Part shown: positions 25,882 through 36,000 of the stretch, in pieces
Position numbering within the stretch: the stretch's first letter is position 1
Layout: each line of letters begins with the position of its first letter
Assembly (NCBI RefSeq): GCF_014698825.1
Contig: NZ_JACJTT010000028.1
Span: 1 to 64,000 of the forward strand
DNA from: Richelia sinica FACHB-800
GTDB taxonomy: Bacteria > Cyanobacteriota > Cyanobacteriia > Cyanobacteriales > Nostocaceae
DNA length: 64,000 nucleotides
Direction of reading: 5' to 3'
The notes under the pieces: generated by a model
Database searches by the model: none
Seen by the model: only the letters and a program-made list of their open reading frames with translations
Told to the model about the DNA's origin: nothing
Translations under genes and position numbers: made by a program

Positions 25882-28800
25882 TTAACGAGTGATTAATGCT
25901 TGATGTGGTTGATGCTTACTTGCAGTTTGTTCAGTAGAATGAGGTGGAAAATCGAATATATGTGGTTGCACAGGTGATAAATTTTGCCCAATATCCTGGA
26001 AATCTTTGTTTTCTTTCAAAGCCGATATATAAACATCTGTAAAAGCTCTGAGTCCTAAAAGTCTGCCTTTTGCTGTTGCTGGATACTGTGCCATTACCCG
26101 TTCTCTTGCTTCTCGTTCATCTTGGTTATTGGCCACACTAGCCAGCATCATCTCTCCAGGGTAAAAACGAGTTCGCCAAAATCGACCGCCTGTTTCTATT
26201 AACCAACAGGAATAAAGGTCGCTAATTCGGGGTAAAAACGCTTCTGTGGCATTTGGGCTAATGATATGGGCAGGATAACCGAGATAACGCCCAAAAGAAG
26301 CAACTCCAGTGCTGGTAATGCGTCCAGTGATGCGGTAAGTCATGTTTTGCATGATTTGAGCGCCGGTTGCACACTCACAAATCGTGTCTGGATCTTGAGA
26401 TAGCAGCAAAACTGCAATACCTTCCTTGCGTCCTGTCGCACAAGTTTCACCAATTACTTGAGCAAACCCATCTTTACGTAATAGCACTGAAAGTTCATCG
26501 CCAATAAACAAACTTTTGGGATGAGATAAAGCATTGCGGATGCAAGCAGTATGGGCATTAATCGCCATCAAGTACGCATCCTGTTCGTTAGTTAATCCGC
26601 TCAAAGCAAAGAATTTAATCGCCGGTTCAGGGGAAAATGTGCTTGGGCGGGCGATCGCTTTCCCTAATCTTGATGACAGCAGCGCACTCACTTGATTTTG
26701 AATTTGGTTGAGTGCTTGGCGGTCAATCTCTTCAAATGACCGTAAATTCAAACGTTCTCGCGTACAAAACTTGACGAAATCCGGCAGCGTGGGCATTTCC
26801 TGCCATTCTGAAGAACGCCAACCCTTGGCGAAAGCCCGGTTATAACGAGCGATAATATCTGGGTCTTTGAGAAACACATCTAAAGCCTTGACCAACAAAG
26901 CATCAACTCGTTGGTTCAAGTGGGGATTTTCGATTTTACCCATAGCGATCGCCACCAACGCTTTACGAATAAAATCCTTCCAAGATTCCATCCGTCGTTC
27001 CCGTTCTGGCTTCTCAAACCGACGCAAGTCTGGCGGTTCTAGTAAATTACTACTGCCACTAGCAATGTCGTAATATGCACCTTGTTCTCCCAGTAGTTCA
27101 ATCGCCGTTTTAAAAGTGCTGTTACCTCCGGTGGAAATATCCATTCCGACCACAGGAATATTGTTAGCTAAAGCTTCTTGAGCAAATCGCCAGCCTAAAA
27201 CACTCTTGCCTGAGCCAGAAGTACCCGTAATTAAAGCGCGTCCAATTTGTTGATGAAACAAATCTACGTAAATTGGTTTACCACCACGATTTGTTAAAAA
27301 TTCTACACCTTGCGCGTCAATATCTTTGGGTAAAGTCAGAGGCATCAATCCAGCGATTGTTTGTGTATCAAGTGTTAATCGTCGCTCACTCAAATTGCCA
27401 TCATGTAATAAGCGTTTGCAGGTAATCGGTAAAGTTTGTAACCAGACTTCCCAAGCAATGTTGCGTTCGCGCAGTACCTTGGCAGTTTCAAAACTGTTAG
27501 CCAATAAATTACAAGCATGAGTTAATTCTTCCGTACTATTACGGTATACCAAAAAGACTGGCGCACAATGCAATGCTTTCGTACCTTCATACAACCGCCG
27601 CTGGGCTTCAAAAGATTCTTCTTGCTTAATTTCTGCACCTATATCACGTCCCTGGCCTTTAGTTATGGCAATGGTGCGGGCTGCTTTCGATTGCTTGGCT
27701 TGACGCGCCAAGTTGTCTTGAATCAAAAAGTCATTACCACGGCTGATTTCTACCCAGGCTTCTGTATCATAAACATAGCTGGACGATAAAATTTTCCACA
27801 CCCACTTCAGTTGTTCTTGAGCATTCGTCCAACCTAACGGTGCATCCGCCATTGTCATCACACCGCAGACTTTGCCTTTACCTGTGAGATAAACTCGGTC
27901 ACGGTCACCACGATGTTCTGGACAAGCAGAACGTCCTTGTGTACCTTCAATTAGTAGGGTGCAGATATGTTTATTTGTGGTGACAGTTTCGGTGAGTTGT
28001 ATGCCTGTGGCGGTTTCCTCCAAGGTGATAACCTGGGGAATAGGTGGGGCAGTACCTGCATTAAATCTGTTCCACAGCCATTGCCATAAATCAGCGGCAC
28101 TACAAGGCGTAACTTCCAAGCCGACTTTAGTATTTAGTAACACTTCCCAGGGAATAAATCCTTGTTGAAAGCCTTGCAGTAATAATTTTTTAAAGAATGT
28201 CTCTTGGTATACTCGCTTATTGCCTGTAATCAATTCCACTGCCCAAGTGCCTAAATTCCGGCTTTTTTCAATCACAGCACCAACAAAATCTTTTTGCTGG
28301 GAACTACCTTGAACATCGCTTGTCCAGGTACAAAAAGCTATTTGCTGCCACTGCTGGCGTGTACCTGCGTTTTTCAGTTCCTCTACTCGCAGTTGTTCGT
28401 TGCGAATTAAAACAGAAATCGGTTTGAGGTCACAGTCGTTTGCTAAGGTATTGAGTTGAGTTTGACGTTGGGTATCATCACTGTAGCAACCTGTACAAAA
28501 AGTAATGCGCTCTCCTAGAGGTACGTCTTTCATGCCTTCGGCGATCGCTTGAGCAAATTCGCTGACTTCACTTTTATCCAATATGTCGTGCAGTCCAGCA
28601 ATTTGAAACCCAAAGACGAGTTGATATTGCGATTTTGCTTGCTCTAATAGTAATGCTGCAACTTCCCGGTCATCCTTTTTAATCTCTGCAATACAGCAGA
28701 TATTTACCTCATTTTGAAAGGGCATAAATCTGCTTTTGCCTCCATACTGATTTGGTACTATCAGGGGTTTAAGCCGGATGTTGATTTGTGAATCACCGTA

Positions 28801-29133
28801 GCGACGACGTACCCAACCTGGACGGTTTTCTGGTAAAGGTGAAATATAAATATTATTACCGTTGTACCATTCACTGCCGGGTGGGTTACGCCATTTATCT
28901 AAAAATTGGTGGGGTTGGTTGCCAGTTAAAATCCACCAACTAATAATTAGCCAGAATGATGAGACGAAAAACCAACCCATGCCTAAACCGAATAAACCAT
29001 TGGTCATGAAGTAGGAAACGATGATGATGGCAATCCAGGGGCCAAGTTGGTCAGCGGGGATTGGCCCGATGCTGGCTTGCTTACCTAAAATCCGATTAAC
29101 TTTGATAAATTCGTTATGCGGATTATGTTCCAT
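25882..29133 (-). CDS. VirB3-VirB4-like fused conjugation ATPase
   Basis: 1083 residues. The first 95 contain two membrane segments (PWIAIIIVSYFMTNGLFGL and GWFFVSSFWLIISWWIL), as in VirB3/TraL. The rest is a VirB4/TraC-type ATPase with Walker A GTSGSGKS at 637-644 and Walker B LFIGDE with D879-E880, followed by SQDPDTICECATGAQIMQN. These ATPases power pilus assembly and DNA transfer. The VirB3 fusion is known in several conjugative systems. A short Pro/His-rich tail ends the protein. It is the largest gene of the transfer cluster, preceded by an 870-base gap that must hold a promoter. Confidence 0.87.
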   Translation of the reverse strand: MEHNPHNEFIKVNRILGKQASIGPIPADQLGPWIAIIIVSYFMTNGLFGLGMGWFFVSSFWLIISWWILTGNQPHQFLDKWRNPPGSEWYNGNNIYISPLPENRPGWVRRRYGDSQINIRLKPLIVPNQYGGKSRFMPFQNEVNICCIAEIKKDDREVAALLLEQAKSQYQLVFGFQIAGLHDILDKSEVSEFAQAIAEGMKDVPLGERITFCTGCYSDDTQRQTQLNTLANDCDLKPISVLIRNEQLRVEELKNAGTRQQWQQIAFCTWTSDVQGSSQQKDFVGAVIEKSRNLGTWAVELITGNKRVYQETFFKKLLLQGFQQGFIPWEVLLNTKVGLEVTPCSAADLWQWLWNRFNAGTAPPIPQVITLEETATGIQLTETVTTNKHICTLLIEGTQGRSACPEHRGDRDRVYLTGKGKVCGVMTMADAPLGWTNAQEQLKWVWKILSSSYVYDTEAWVEISRGNDFLIQDNLARQAKQSKAARTIAITKGQGRDIGAEIKQEESFEAQRRLYEGTKALHCAPVFLVYRNSTEELTHACNLLANSFETAKVLRERNIAWEVWLQTLPITCKRLLHDGNLSERRLTLDTQTIAGLMPLTLPKDIDAQGVEFLTNRGGKPIYVDLFHQQIGRALITGTSGSGKSVLGWRFAQEALANNIPVVGMDISTGGNSTFKTAIELLGEQGAYYDIASGSSNLLEPPDLRRFEKPERERRMESWKDFIRKALVAIAMGKIENPHLNQRVDALLVKALDVFLKDPDIIARYNRAFAKGWRSSEWQEMPTLPDFVKFCTRERLNLRSFEEIDRQALNQIQNQVSALLSSRLGKAIARPSTFSPEPAIKFFALSGLTNEQDAYLMAINAHTACIRNALSHPKSLFIGDELSVLLRKDGFAQVIGETCATGRKEGIAVLLLSQDPDTICECATGAQIMQNMTYRITGRITSTGVASFGRYLGYPAHIISPNATEAFLPRISDLYSCWLIETGGRFWRTRFYPGEMMLASVANNQDEREARERVMAQYPATAKGRLLGLRAFTDVYISALKENKDFQDIGQNLSPVQPHIFDFPPHSTEQTASKHQPHQALITR

Positions 29134-29369
29134 AAGTCATGATGATGAGTTTCAAGTAACACAAATACAGGTTTGATACTAATTGAAAATTAGTAATTGG
29201 TAATAGTGAATCTGAACCCAAAAAGTAACTAATGAATTAAATTTGCATCTTGTTTGGTTTAAATCAGTAAATCTTGATTTGCAAATTACGGCAAATTTAC
29301 GGTAAATAAAGTACAAATTTGAGAAACCAAACTATTAGAAATTAGGCAAAATATCTCTCAAAAACTCTT

Positions 29370-29510
29370 AATACCAAATTAATATGAAGCTGCATACAAT
29401 AAGATGTCGAGAATAATTGAACGCAGATGCACACAGATAAACGCGGATAAAGTCAGATAAATCAATGGGTTTAAAAATTATGTGCAACCTCATATAAAAT
29501 TGGTATAACC
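29370..29510. repeat. MITE-like element with terminal inverted repeats
   Basis: The left end (AATACCAAATTAATATGAAG, then CTGCATA) and right end (TATGTGCAACC, then TCATATAAAATTGGTAT) are imperfect inverted repeats of about 28 bp. They flank GAACGCAGATGCACACAGAT-type text, which is a widespread cyanobacterial repeat. Total about 140 bp, no coding capacity. It sits inside the 872-base gene-free stretch 29134-30005, in which I see no gene. Confidence 0.5.
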
Positions 29511-30005
29511 CTGTTCTGTCAAAGTGGGGAAACGCAATACCTGAAAGCTTTACGGGGCTTTAGTTTTGACATTTTGTCCTCAGATTTTATTTTTTAATAG
29601 GAAATAAAGCACCAAACTTTTGTGAAATCAGAGTTACAAAAGATGAATTCAATTATTGTTTTCCGAGAGTGACAGAAGAGGGATAAGTTCATTTCCTACC
29701 CTGCGGTAACACATTCGATGAACGTGGTTCATTTTTCCGTAATTTCTGCTTAATTACTGACTATATGTCAAGAGTTTTTCAAATTTGTTTCGTGCTTCCT
29801 GCTATGATTAACAACATTTTTTAGGTATTTAGTCCATTTACTTGATTTAATTGCTCCTTTTTAAACTGGAGTATTTAGAGCCTGAAATAAATCAAAATTC
29901 AGAATTTAGATTCGTGGCTATTGTTATCATTTTGATGGGTGCTGGTGTAGAAATCCACAGACAAAATTACGTTCTGTCTTCACTCCTGAAATTATCTGCT
30001 TCACC

Positions 30006-30632
30006 TTAACCACCGGCTCCTGTGCTATTACCAATAAAGATGAAAGTGATAACATCAATAGCAATCACAATTGCAAAAGCCAAACCAACTTGAGTAACAA
30101 TTGGTCGCCAGTCATTACCTTGTTGTGCCTGGTTATAGGCAAATAAAGAAGCAGCAGCCACCAGCAATAAAAACGCTCCGCGAATGATGTTAAATGTTAA
30201 ACCAACAACGTTAGCATCAAGCGTTGCCGCACCACTACCTCCAGCTTGTGAACTTTGTTGGGCTAAATTAACGAAGAAGTTTTGTAACCCGCCTAAGAAA
30301 ATGGCATGGGCGGGAGTTGTCATGGTGTCGAGTAAAGCGGTAATTGTGATAATGGCGGTGACAAGATGCCAAAAGCGGATTCTTCTACCTAAATACTTTT
30401 CTAAAATTGGTACTGTACGAATGATATAACCGACACTCAAGAAAACAATACTGGCACATCCTAAAAGAGCCATGAATATCGGTTTGGTAACCAACAAATA
30501 AATTCCTATCGCCAGAAATATAGCAATGAAAAATAAGTCAGTGTAGTTTATATTCTGATTCTTGAAGTTATGGTAAAATTTGGCAGACGACACCAGTTTT
30601 AACTGAGAATTGGGAAATTGTAAATTATTCAT
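30006..30632 (-). CDS. VirB2-like pilin / small membrane protein (candidate)
   Basis: 208 residues from the ATG at 30632 (purine-rich GAGAAGAG site just before it); a longer frame from a GTG at 30701 is also open. Two hydrophobic segments occupy the N-terminal half, then a signal-peptidase-like site TTPAHA-IFLGG. The C-terminal 100 residues have two membrane helices (GAFLLLVAAASLFAYNQAQ and VGLAFAIVIAIDVITFIFIG) separated by a short polar loop. That last part matches the mature VirB2/TrbC pilin plan. The long N-terminal extension is unusual for a pilin. It follows the acidic coiled-coil gene almost without a gap. Confidence 0.55.
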   Translation of the reverse strand: MNNLQFPNSQLKLVSSAKFYHNFKNQNINYTDLFFIAIFLAIGIYLLVTKPIFMALLGCASIVFLSVGYIIRTVPILEKYLGRRIRFWHLVTAIITITALLDTMTTPAHAIFLGGLQNFFVNLAQQSSQAGGSGAATLDANVVGLTFNIIRGAFLLLVAAASLFAYNQAQQGNDWRPIVTQVGLAFAIVIAIDVITFIFIGNSTGAGG

Positions 30633-30702
30633 ACTTCTCTTCTCGCGAAAATTAAAATCATTCAATTCAAAGGTAATTTGCTGATTTATATTCTCGGTCA
30701 CA

Positions 30703-32751
30703 TTAAACTTGCAATTCTGATTTGTTAGCTTTAGTTTGAGCTTGTTGCTGGCGTTGTTTGGTGTTATTTTTACCAGCTTGGTTAGAACGAGTTGATTGCT
30801 GGCTGTCTAGTAACGCTTCCATTTCTTGCAGTGGGATACTACAATACCTGATTTCTGGTGGTTGGTCTGGTGCTAAAACGGCATCTAAAACTTGTTCGTT
30901 GTCACGCTTGGGATTAAATCCCTGAAGTAGTTGAGTACCATTCGTCAATTTCACGATTTCAAAATCGTACTTGGCTTTGCCGTTTTCGGCCCAGGTGAAT
31001 GTTGGTTCATCATTACCATTAAATTTTTGTGGTAGTTGTGTTTGCAACTTTTGAATCAATTCTTGGGCGCTAGCTTTGAGGGCATACTCCTCTTTTGATT
31101 GCGGCAATTTGCAGATACCAGTTTTTTCATCAGCGGTAAGATTATCTTCAAAGATAGTCCACTGTCCCTGAGTGCGAGTACCCGCAAACAGTGTTTCACT
31201 TTGGTTATTTTCAAGCGCAACTGCTACATCCGCAGATATCCCTGTTTGTTTACTCTGTTGTTTTACCCGCAAAGTTTTGTTCTTAGAAATGGCTATACCA
31301 TCTTCAGGAGATTGGTCAAATAACTCACTGGCAACTTTAGCAAAGCCAACTAAAGCATCAGCACAAGCAATTTGTTGTTGCTGAAATTGGCGTTTTTTCA
31401 GATGTCCAATAACATTAGTATCTGGTTGATTTGGAGATTGAGGTAGAACGCTTTCTTCAGTGGCTTTTGGTTCAACTACAGAACTGTTTTGCTGTGCTGC
31501 CATTTGCTGTTCTAACTGGCTAACTAATATTTCTAAATTGTCAAGTCGTTTGGAGATAATTTGCAAGTAATCTTCAATTTGTTTCAATTGTTCAGTAATG
31601 CTGGCATCTTTATCTAACTCGAAAGGTTGAGACTGATAATTAGGGTTTAATTGAGAGCCTAATTTGTCTACTTTAGAGCCGATGTTTATGGTAGCTGCTG
31701 CTAGTGGATGATCTGGTTTTGATGATTCAGTTGTTGAATAATCTTGGAAATTTTGAGTGTTTGAAGATTTTGCACAACTGAAAGTATTTGAGGTATTGAT
31801 AAATTCTGATGAGTTAGGGTTTATCTCCTCTAAACGGCTGGTGAGATTATCTACTCGGTCATTCTGCTTTTGTAGTTCTTTGAGAATTCGTTTTAGCCGT
31901 TTTTCATCAGCCTCAGCTGCAAGTTGTTCTAAAACTCCCTGTCCGACAGCAATTCCCAGTGTTCCCAGTTGTCCAGCTAGTCCGGCTAAATTCACTCCGT
32001 TGACTTCGCGTCCGTTGGTGGCAGCTGTGGCGCTTAAACGAGAAGCTTCATCTATTGGTGCTCTGAATTTGGATTTTTTGGTAGTAGCTTTATTGGTTTG
32101 GGGTTGATCTTGAGTTTTAGTTTGTGTCTTGGTTTGAGATTTGTTTTGGTTTTTAGTTGGAGTTTTAGCTTGAGTTTGAGCTACGCTAACACGACTCTGA
32201 GATAATTCCTCTTCTTCTTCTAAGTCGTCTAAATCGTCCAGTTGATTGTTAAAATCGTCGGTTAACAGGTCGTCAATTTCGTTTATTTCTTCGTTTTCGT
32301 CGTCTAAATCGAGTAAATCATCTTCTAATTCGTCACCCAAATCATCCAGTTCTGTTTCTGCAAAACCGCAGATTTCGGCAATGTTAGAAGGTGTGAAGTA
32401 ATTTTCATCTTTGTTGGTGATGCCTTCCAAGTTTTTAATTAGGTATTTACCACTGGTTCTGTGGCTGGGGTCACTGGTAAGGTAGAAGCGATAGCCTTTA
32501 ATTTCTTCATCGTCTCCACCTCCCACACAGAGTTCTACAGTGATGGGTGCTTTACCTGATTCTCGACTGTAATCTTCTACATAAGCTTTAAAGTCTGCGT
32601 GGGATTGAATAGAACAATTTGCCAGTGATTGTGCAATGGCCTTATCGAGCGTGTTTTCTATATGGCGGAGTTTGCGGCGGTCTGTCAGGTTTTCCCAGGA
32701 GCGAGTTTGAGTTTGTTTTCGCTTTGGTTTGGTCGGTGTTTTGGTAGCCAT
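30703..32751 (-). CDS. Acidic coiled-coil protein of the transfer cluster, function unknown
   Basis: 682 residues. The N-terminus is basic (MATKTPTKPKRKQTQTR). Residues about 20-125 form a globular domain (LRHIENTLDKAIAQSLANC, GYRFYLTSDPSHRTSGKYL). Next comes a strongly acidic stretch of Asp/Glu/Leu (about 130-185), a Gln/Lys/Thr-rich spacer, coiled coils near 280-310 and 390-425 (LKQIEDYLQIISKRLDNLE), and a C-terminal globular domain ending in a Gln-rich tail. No relaxase or ATPase motif is seen. Its place at the head of the cluster suggests a relaxosome accessory, regulator or scaffold, but no family was recognised. Confidence 0.6.
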   Translation of the reverse strand: MATKTPTKPKRKQTQTRSWENLTDRRKLRHIENTLDKAIAQSLANCSIQSHADFKAYVEDYSRESGKAPITVELCVGGGDDEEIKGYRFYLTSDPSHRTSGKYLIKNLEGITNKDENYFTPSNIAEICGFAETELDDLGDELEDDLLDLDDENEEINEIDDLLTDDFNNQLDDLDDLEEEEELSQSRVSVAQTQAKTPTKNQNKSQTKTQTKTQDQPQTNKATTKKSKFRAPIDEASRLSATAATNGREVNGVNLAGLAGQLGTLGIAVGQGVLEQLAAEADEKRLKRILKELQKQNDRVDNLTSRLEEINPNSSEFINTSNTFSCAKSSNTQNFQDYSTTESSKPDHPLAAATINIGSKVDKLGSQLNPNYQSQPFELDKDASITEQLKQIEDYLQIISKRLDNLEILVSQLEQQMAAQQNSSVVEPKATEESVLPQSPNQPDTNVIGHLKKRQFQQQQIACADALVGFAKVASELFDQSPEDGIAISKNKTLRVKQQSKQTGISADVAVALENNQSETLFAGTRTQGQWTIFEDNLTADEKTGICKLPQSKEEYALKASAQELIQKLQTQLPQKFNGNDEPTFTWAENGKAKYDFEIVKLTNGTQLLQGFNPKRDNEQVLDAVLAPDQPPEIRYCSIPLQEMEALLDSQQSTRSNQAGKNNTKQRQQQAQTKANKSELQV

Positions 32752-33023
32752 AGTGACGATGACGCTGTTGCCTTAGTAGGTAAGGTAACAAGGCTTTGTC
32801 TAAGATGACATTGACCTTTTGGCTATTTATCTGTTGTCCAGTTGGCTATTGTTGATGTTCGGTGTTAGCGATTCTCACAACATTATTTTATAAGCACTCA
32901 GATACAGACAACCTTATTTGTCTATTTGTAACGTTAGATTTATTATTATTTGCAATCCAAAAAAGCACAGAATAATATTGATTTAGAATCTTTTGGCGAG
33001 CTACTATAAGTATTTATAAATAT

Positions 33024-36000
33024 ATGAACACAAAAATTAATCAAGTTCAACATCGTTTAGCAATTGGAAATGAGCAAGAAAGGCTGGCTGCTTTAGCAGA
33101 ATTATTGGAATATGGACAACAAGGCTTTGACTGTTTCATGGAACATTCTCTAAAAGATAAATCAGAGAAAATACAACAATCAGCTTACTGGATTTTACAT
33201 GGCTATAATCCTTATTTAAAAAGTTGTACAGAAGAAGGTAGAAATATTTATCCCACAGATACTATTACTTGTTTGGCTATCAGTCCTAATAATAAAATTA
33301 TTGTCGGAGGAACTTGGCAGAAAATCTGGGTATGGGATTTACAAACTGGTGAAATATTATATAGCCTCTTTGGACATTCTCATTGGGTTTTATCTGTTGC
33401 TATTAGTCCTGATTGCAATACTCTTGTTAGTGGTAGTGCAGACCAGACAATTAAAATATGGAATCTGACGAATGGAAAGCTAACTAAAACATTAAATGGT
33501 CATTCTAGCTGGGTAAATGCTGTTAGTATTAGCAAGGATGGAAATACTCTTGTTAGTGGTAGTTCTGATAAAACTATTAAAACTTGGAATTTACAATCAG
33601 GTCAATTAAATAAAACTATTAATGAAGACGGTAATTTGTCATCTGTTTTATGTTTAGCAATTAGCTATGATAATAAAGTCATAGTGGGAGGGTGTACAAA
33701 TAACAAAATTGTTTTATGTGATTTAGAAACTGGTAATATAATTAGGTATTTAGATGAACATAATAGTTGGATTCAAGGAATTATTATTACTTCAGATAAT
33801 CAACAATTAATTAGTGCTAGTCGCAATGGAGAGATAAAATTTTGGCAAGTAGTTTCAAGTTCAAAAGATAATTCTTATAAATTAAATCGGCGTACATTTT
33901 TCATACAAGGTGTGATAGATATAGTTAGTATTGGACTTTGTATTTTAATAGCAGGTAAAGTACGTACATTTTTTGACTATAGTTCTTATATTTCCAATCA
34001 GCTACTCTCTATCCTAGTAAGAAGTATTGCAGATATATTAGCATCTGGACTATTTATTTTCGTAGCATTTCTAGGACGTGGAATATTTGGGATTGTTGAT
34101 GATAGCTCTTCTAATCAATTACCCATACAAAGTTTAGAATCTATTAGAACTGATAAATATGAAATGCCAATTTATGCTTTAAATGATTACCCACTCAATG
34201 ATCATATATTTATCTTTTGTCATGGTACAACGATCAAAGTTTATTCACGAAATGAAAAGAAAATTATTTATACCTTGTTTGAAGAATCTAGTTTTATTGG
34301 TGCTTTAAAAATTAGTTATGATGGACAAATTATAGCTAGTGCTGGAAATAATTGGTTAAGATTGTGGAATTTTAACACAGGAAAGCCACTACATCCATTA
34401 AAAGGACTTTCTTATCCAAGGCTAAGTGAAATTATTATTATTCAGTCTTCTCAAGAAATATTCTTTAGAGAATCTCATTTATTCACTGTTAAGGGATTAG
34501 ACCAAAACAAAAGAGAAATTGATATAGATATGAATCAGGTAAAATGGGAAGCTACAGGAGGTTATATTGAAAAAGGATTATTTACTGCAAGACGACAAGA
34601 AGGGAATTTTGAAATTAAAGCAATCTTTGGTATTTTTGAAGTATCTTTGCCTATTAAAATTATTGAACCGCCTAGAATTACACAACTAATATTGTATACT
34701 ACTAGCTTAACTCTAGAATTTGGTCAATCACAAAAAATTATAGGTCAAATATTAGATCAACGCGGTAATATAATGCCAAACGAAACTATACTTTGGACAG
34801 AAATTGCTGGTGGTGAAATAGATAAAGATGGATATTTTAAAGCTGGATATGTTCCAGGAAATTTTGAGCTTATTGCTGTTGTTGGTTCAATACGGAATAT
34901 TGTAAATGTCCAAATAATTGAACCTCCTAAACTCAACCAATTAGTTATGGTTTCTTCAACTTTTAATTTATTTGTTAAAGAAAGTTTTTATTTTGTAGTT
35001 AAAGGTATAGATCAATATGGCAATGATATAACAATAAGTCAAATTAATTGGAAGGCAAGTCAAGGAATAATTGATAACCAAGGTTTATACACGGCAGGAA
35101 ATCAAGAAGAGAAAGTAATAATTCAAGCATCCGTAGGAGATATCAGTACACTTGTAGAAGTTGAAATTCGAGAACCTTCTCGACTAACAAGAATAGAAAT
35201 TTCGCCACCATCTATGATTTTATTACCAGGGAAAAGTTGTTATTTTTCTATCAAAGGTTATGATCAACGTCATGAAGAAATGTCTGTAAATAATATTACA
35301 TGGAGAACAACGGATGGTTCAATTGATAAATATGGAAATTTTTCCACTTTTGATTATCAAAAAGGTATCTGTCAAGTCAGTGCTAAGGTAAGTAATTTAA
35401 CTGTTACTGCTGAAGTGAATGTACCTGTTGTTTTAAAAGGTTTAGCAATTTATCCACAAGAAATAGAACTTCAACCAGAAGAAGAATATCAATTTACTCT
35501 CATTGCGTTTGAGCAAACAGGTGAACCTTTAAATCCTGAAAATGTAATTTGGAAAAGCACAAAAGGTGGAAACATTAATGACAGTGGTTTACTGGAGGTT
35601 GATTATAATACAGAGCCAGAAATTACCGTAAGTGCTACCATAGATAATATAAGTGTTAATGCTAAAGTAATTATTTTACCTGTTTTAAAACGTTTAGAAA
35701 TTACTCCCGATTTTGTGTATCTAAAACCTGGTGAAGAAAAGTTATTTATTGTTAAAGGATTAGACCAATTTGGTAAAAAAATTGATCCTGGAGAAGTATA
35801 TTGGAAAACAACAGGAGGTAAAATTGACCAGAACGGTAATTTTATTATAAGTGCAAACAATAAACAAGTTATTCTTAATAGTAAAGTAATCGTTACCTCA
35901 AAATCTGTATTTAAATATAGTCGTAAAAAAAGAGAGTTTTTCCTATTTCTAGGTATTATAAATTTAATGTTATTTAAATTAATTTCTTATGAAGAACTTA

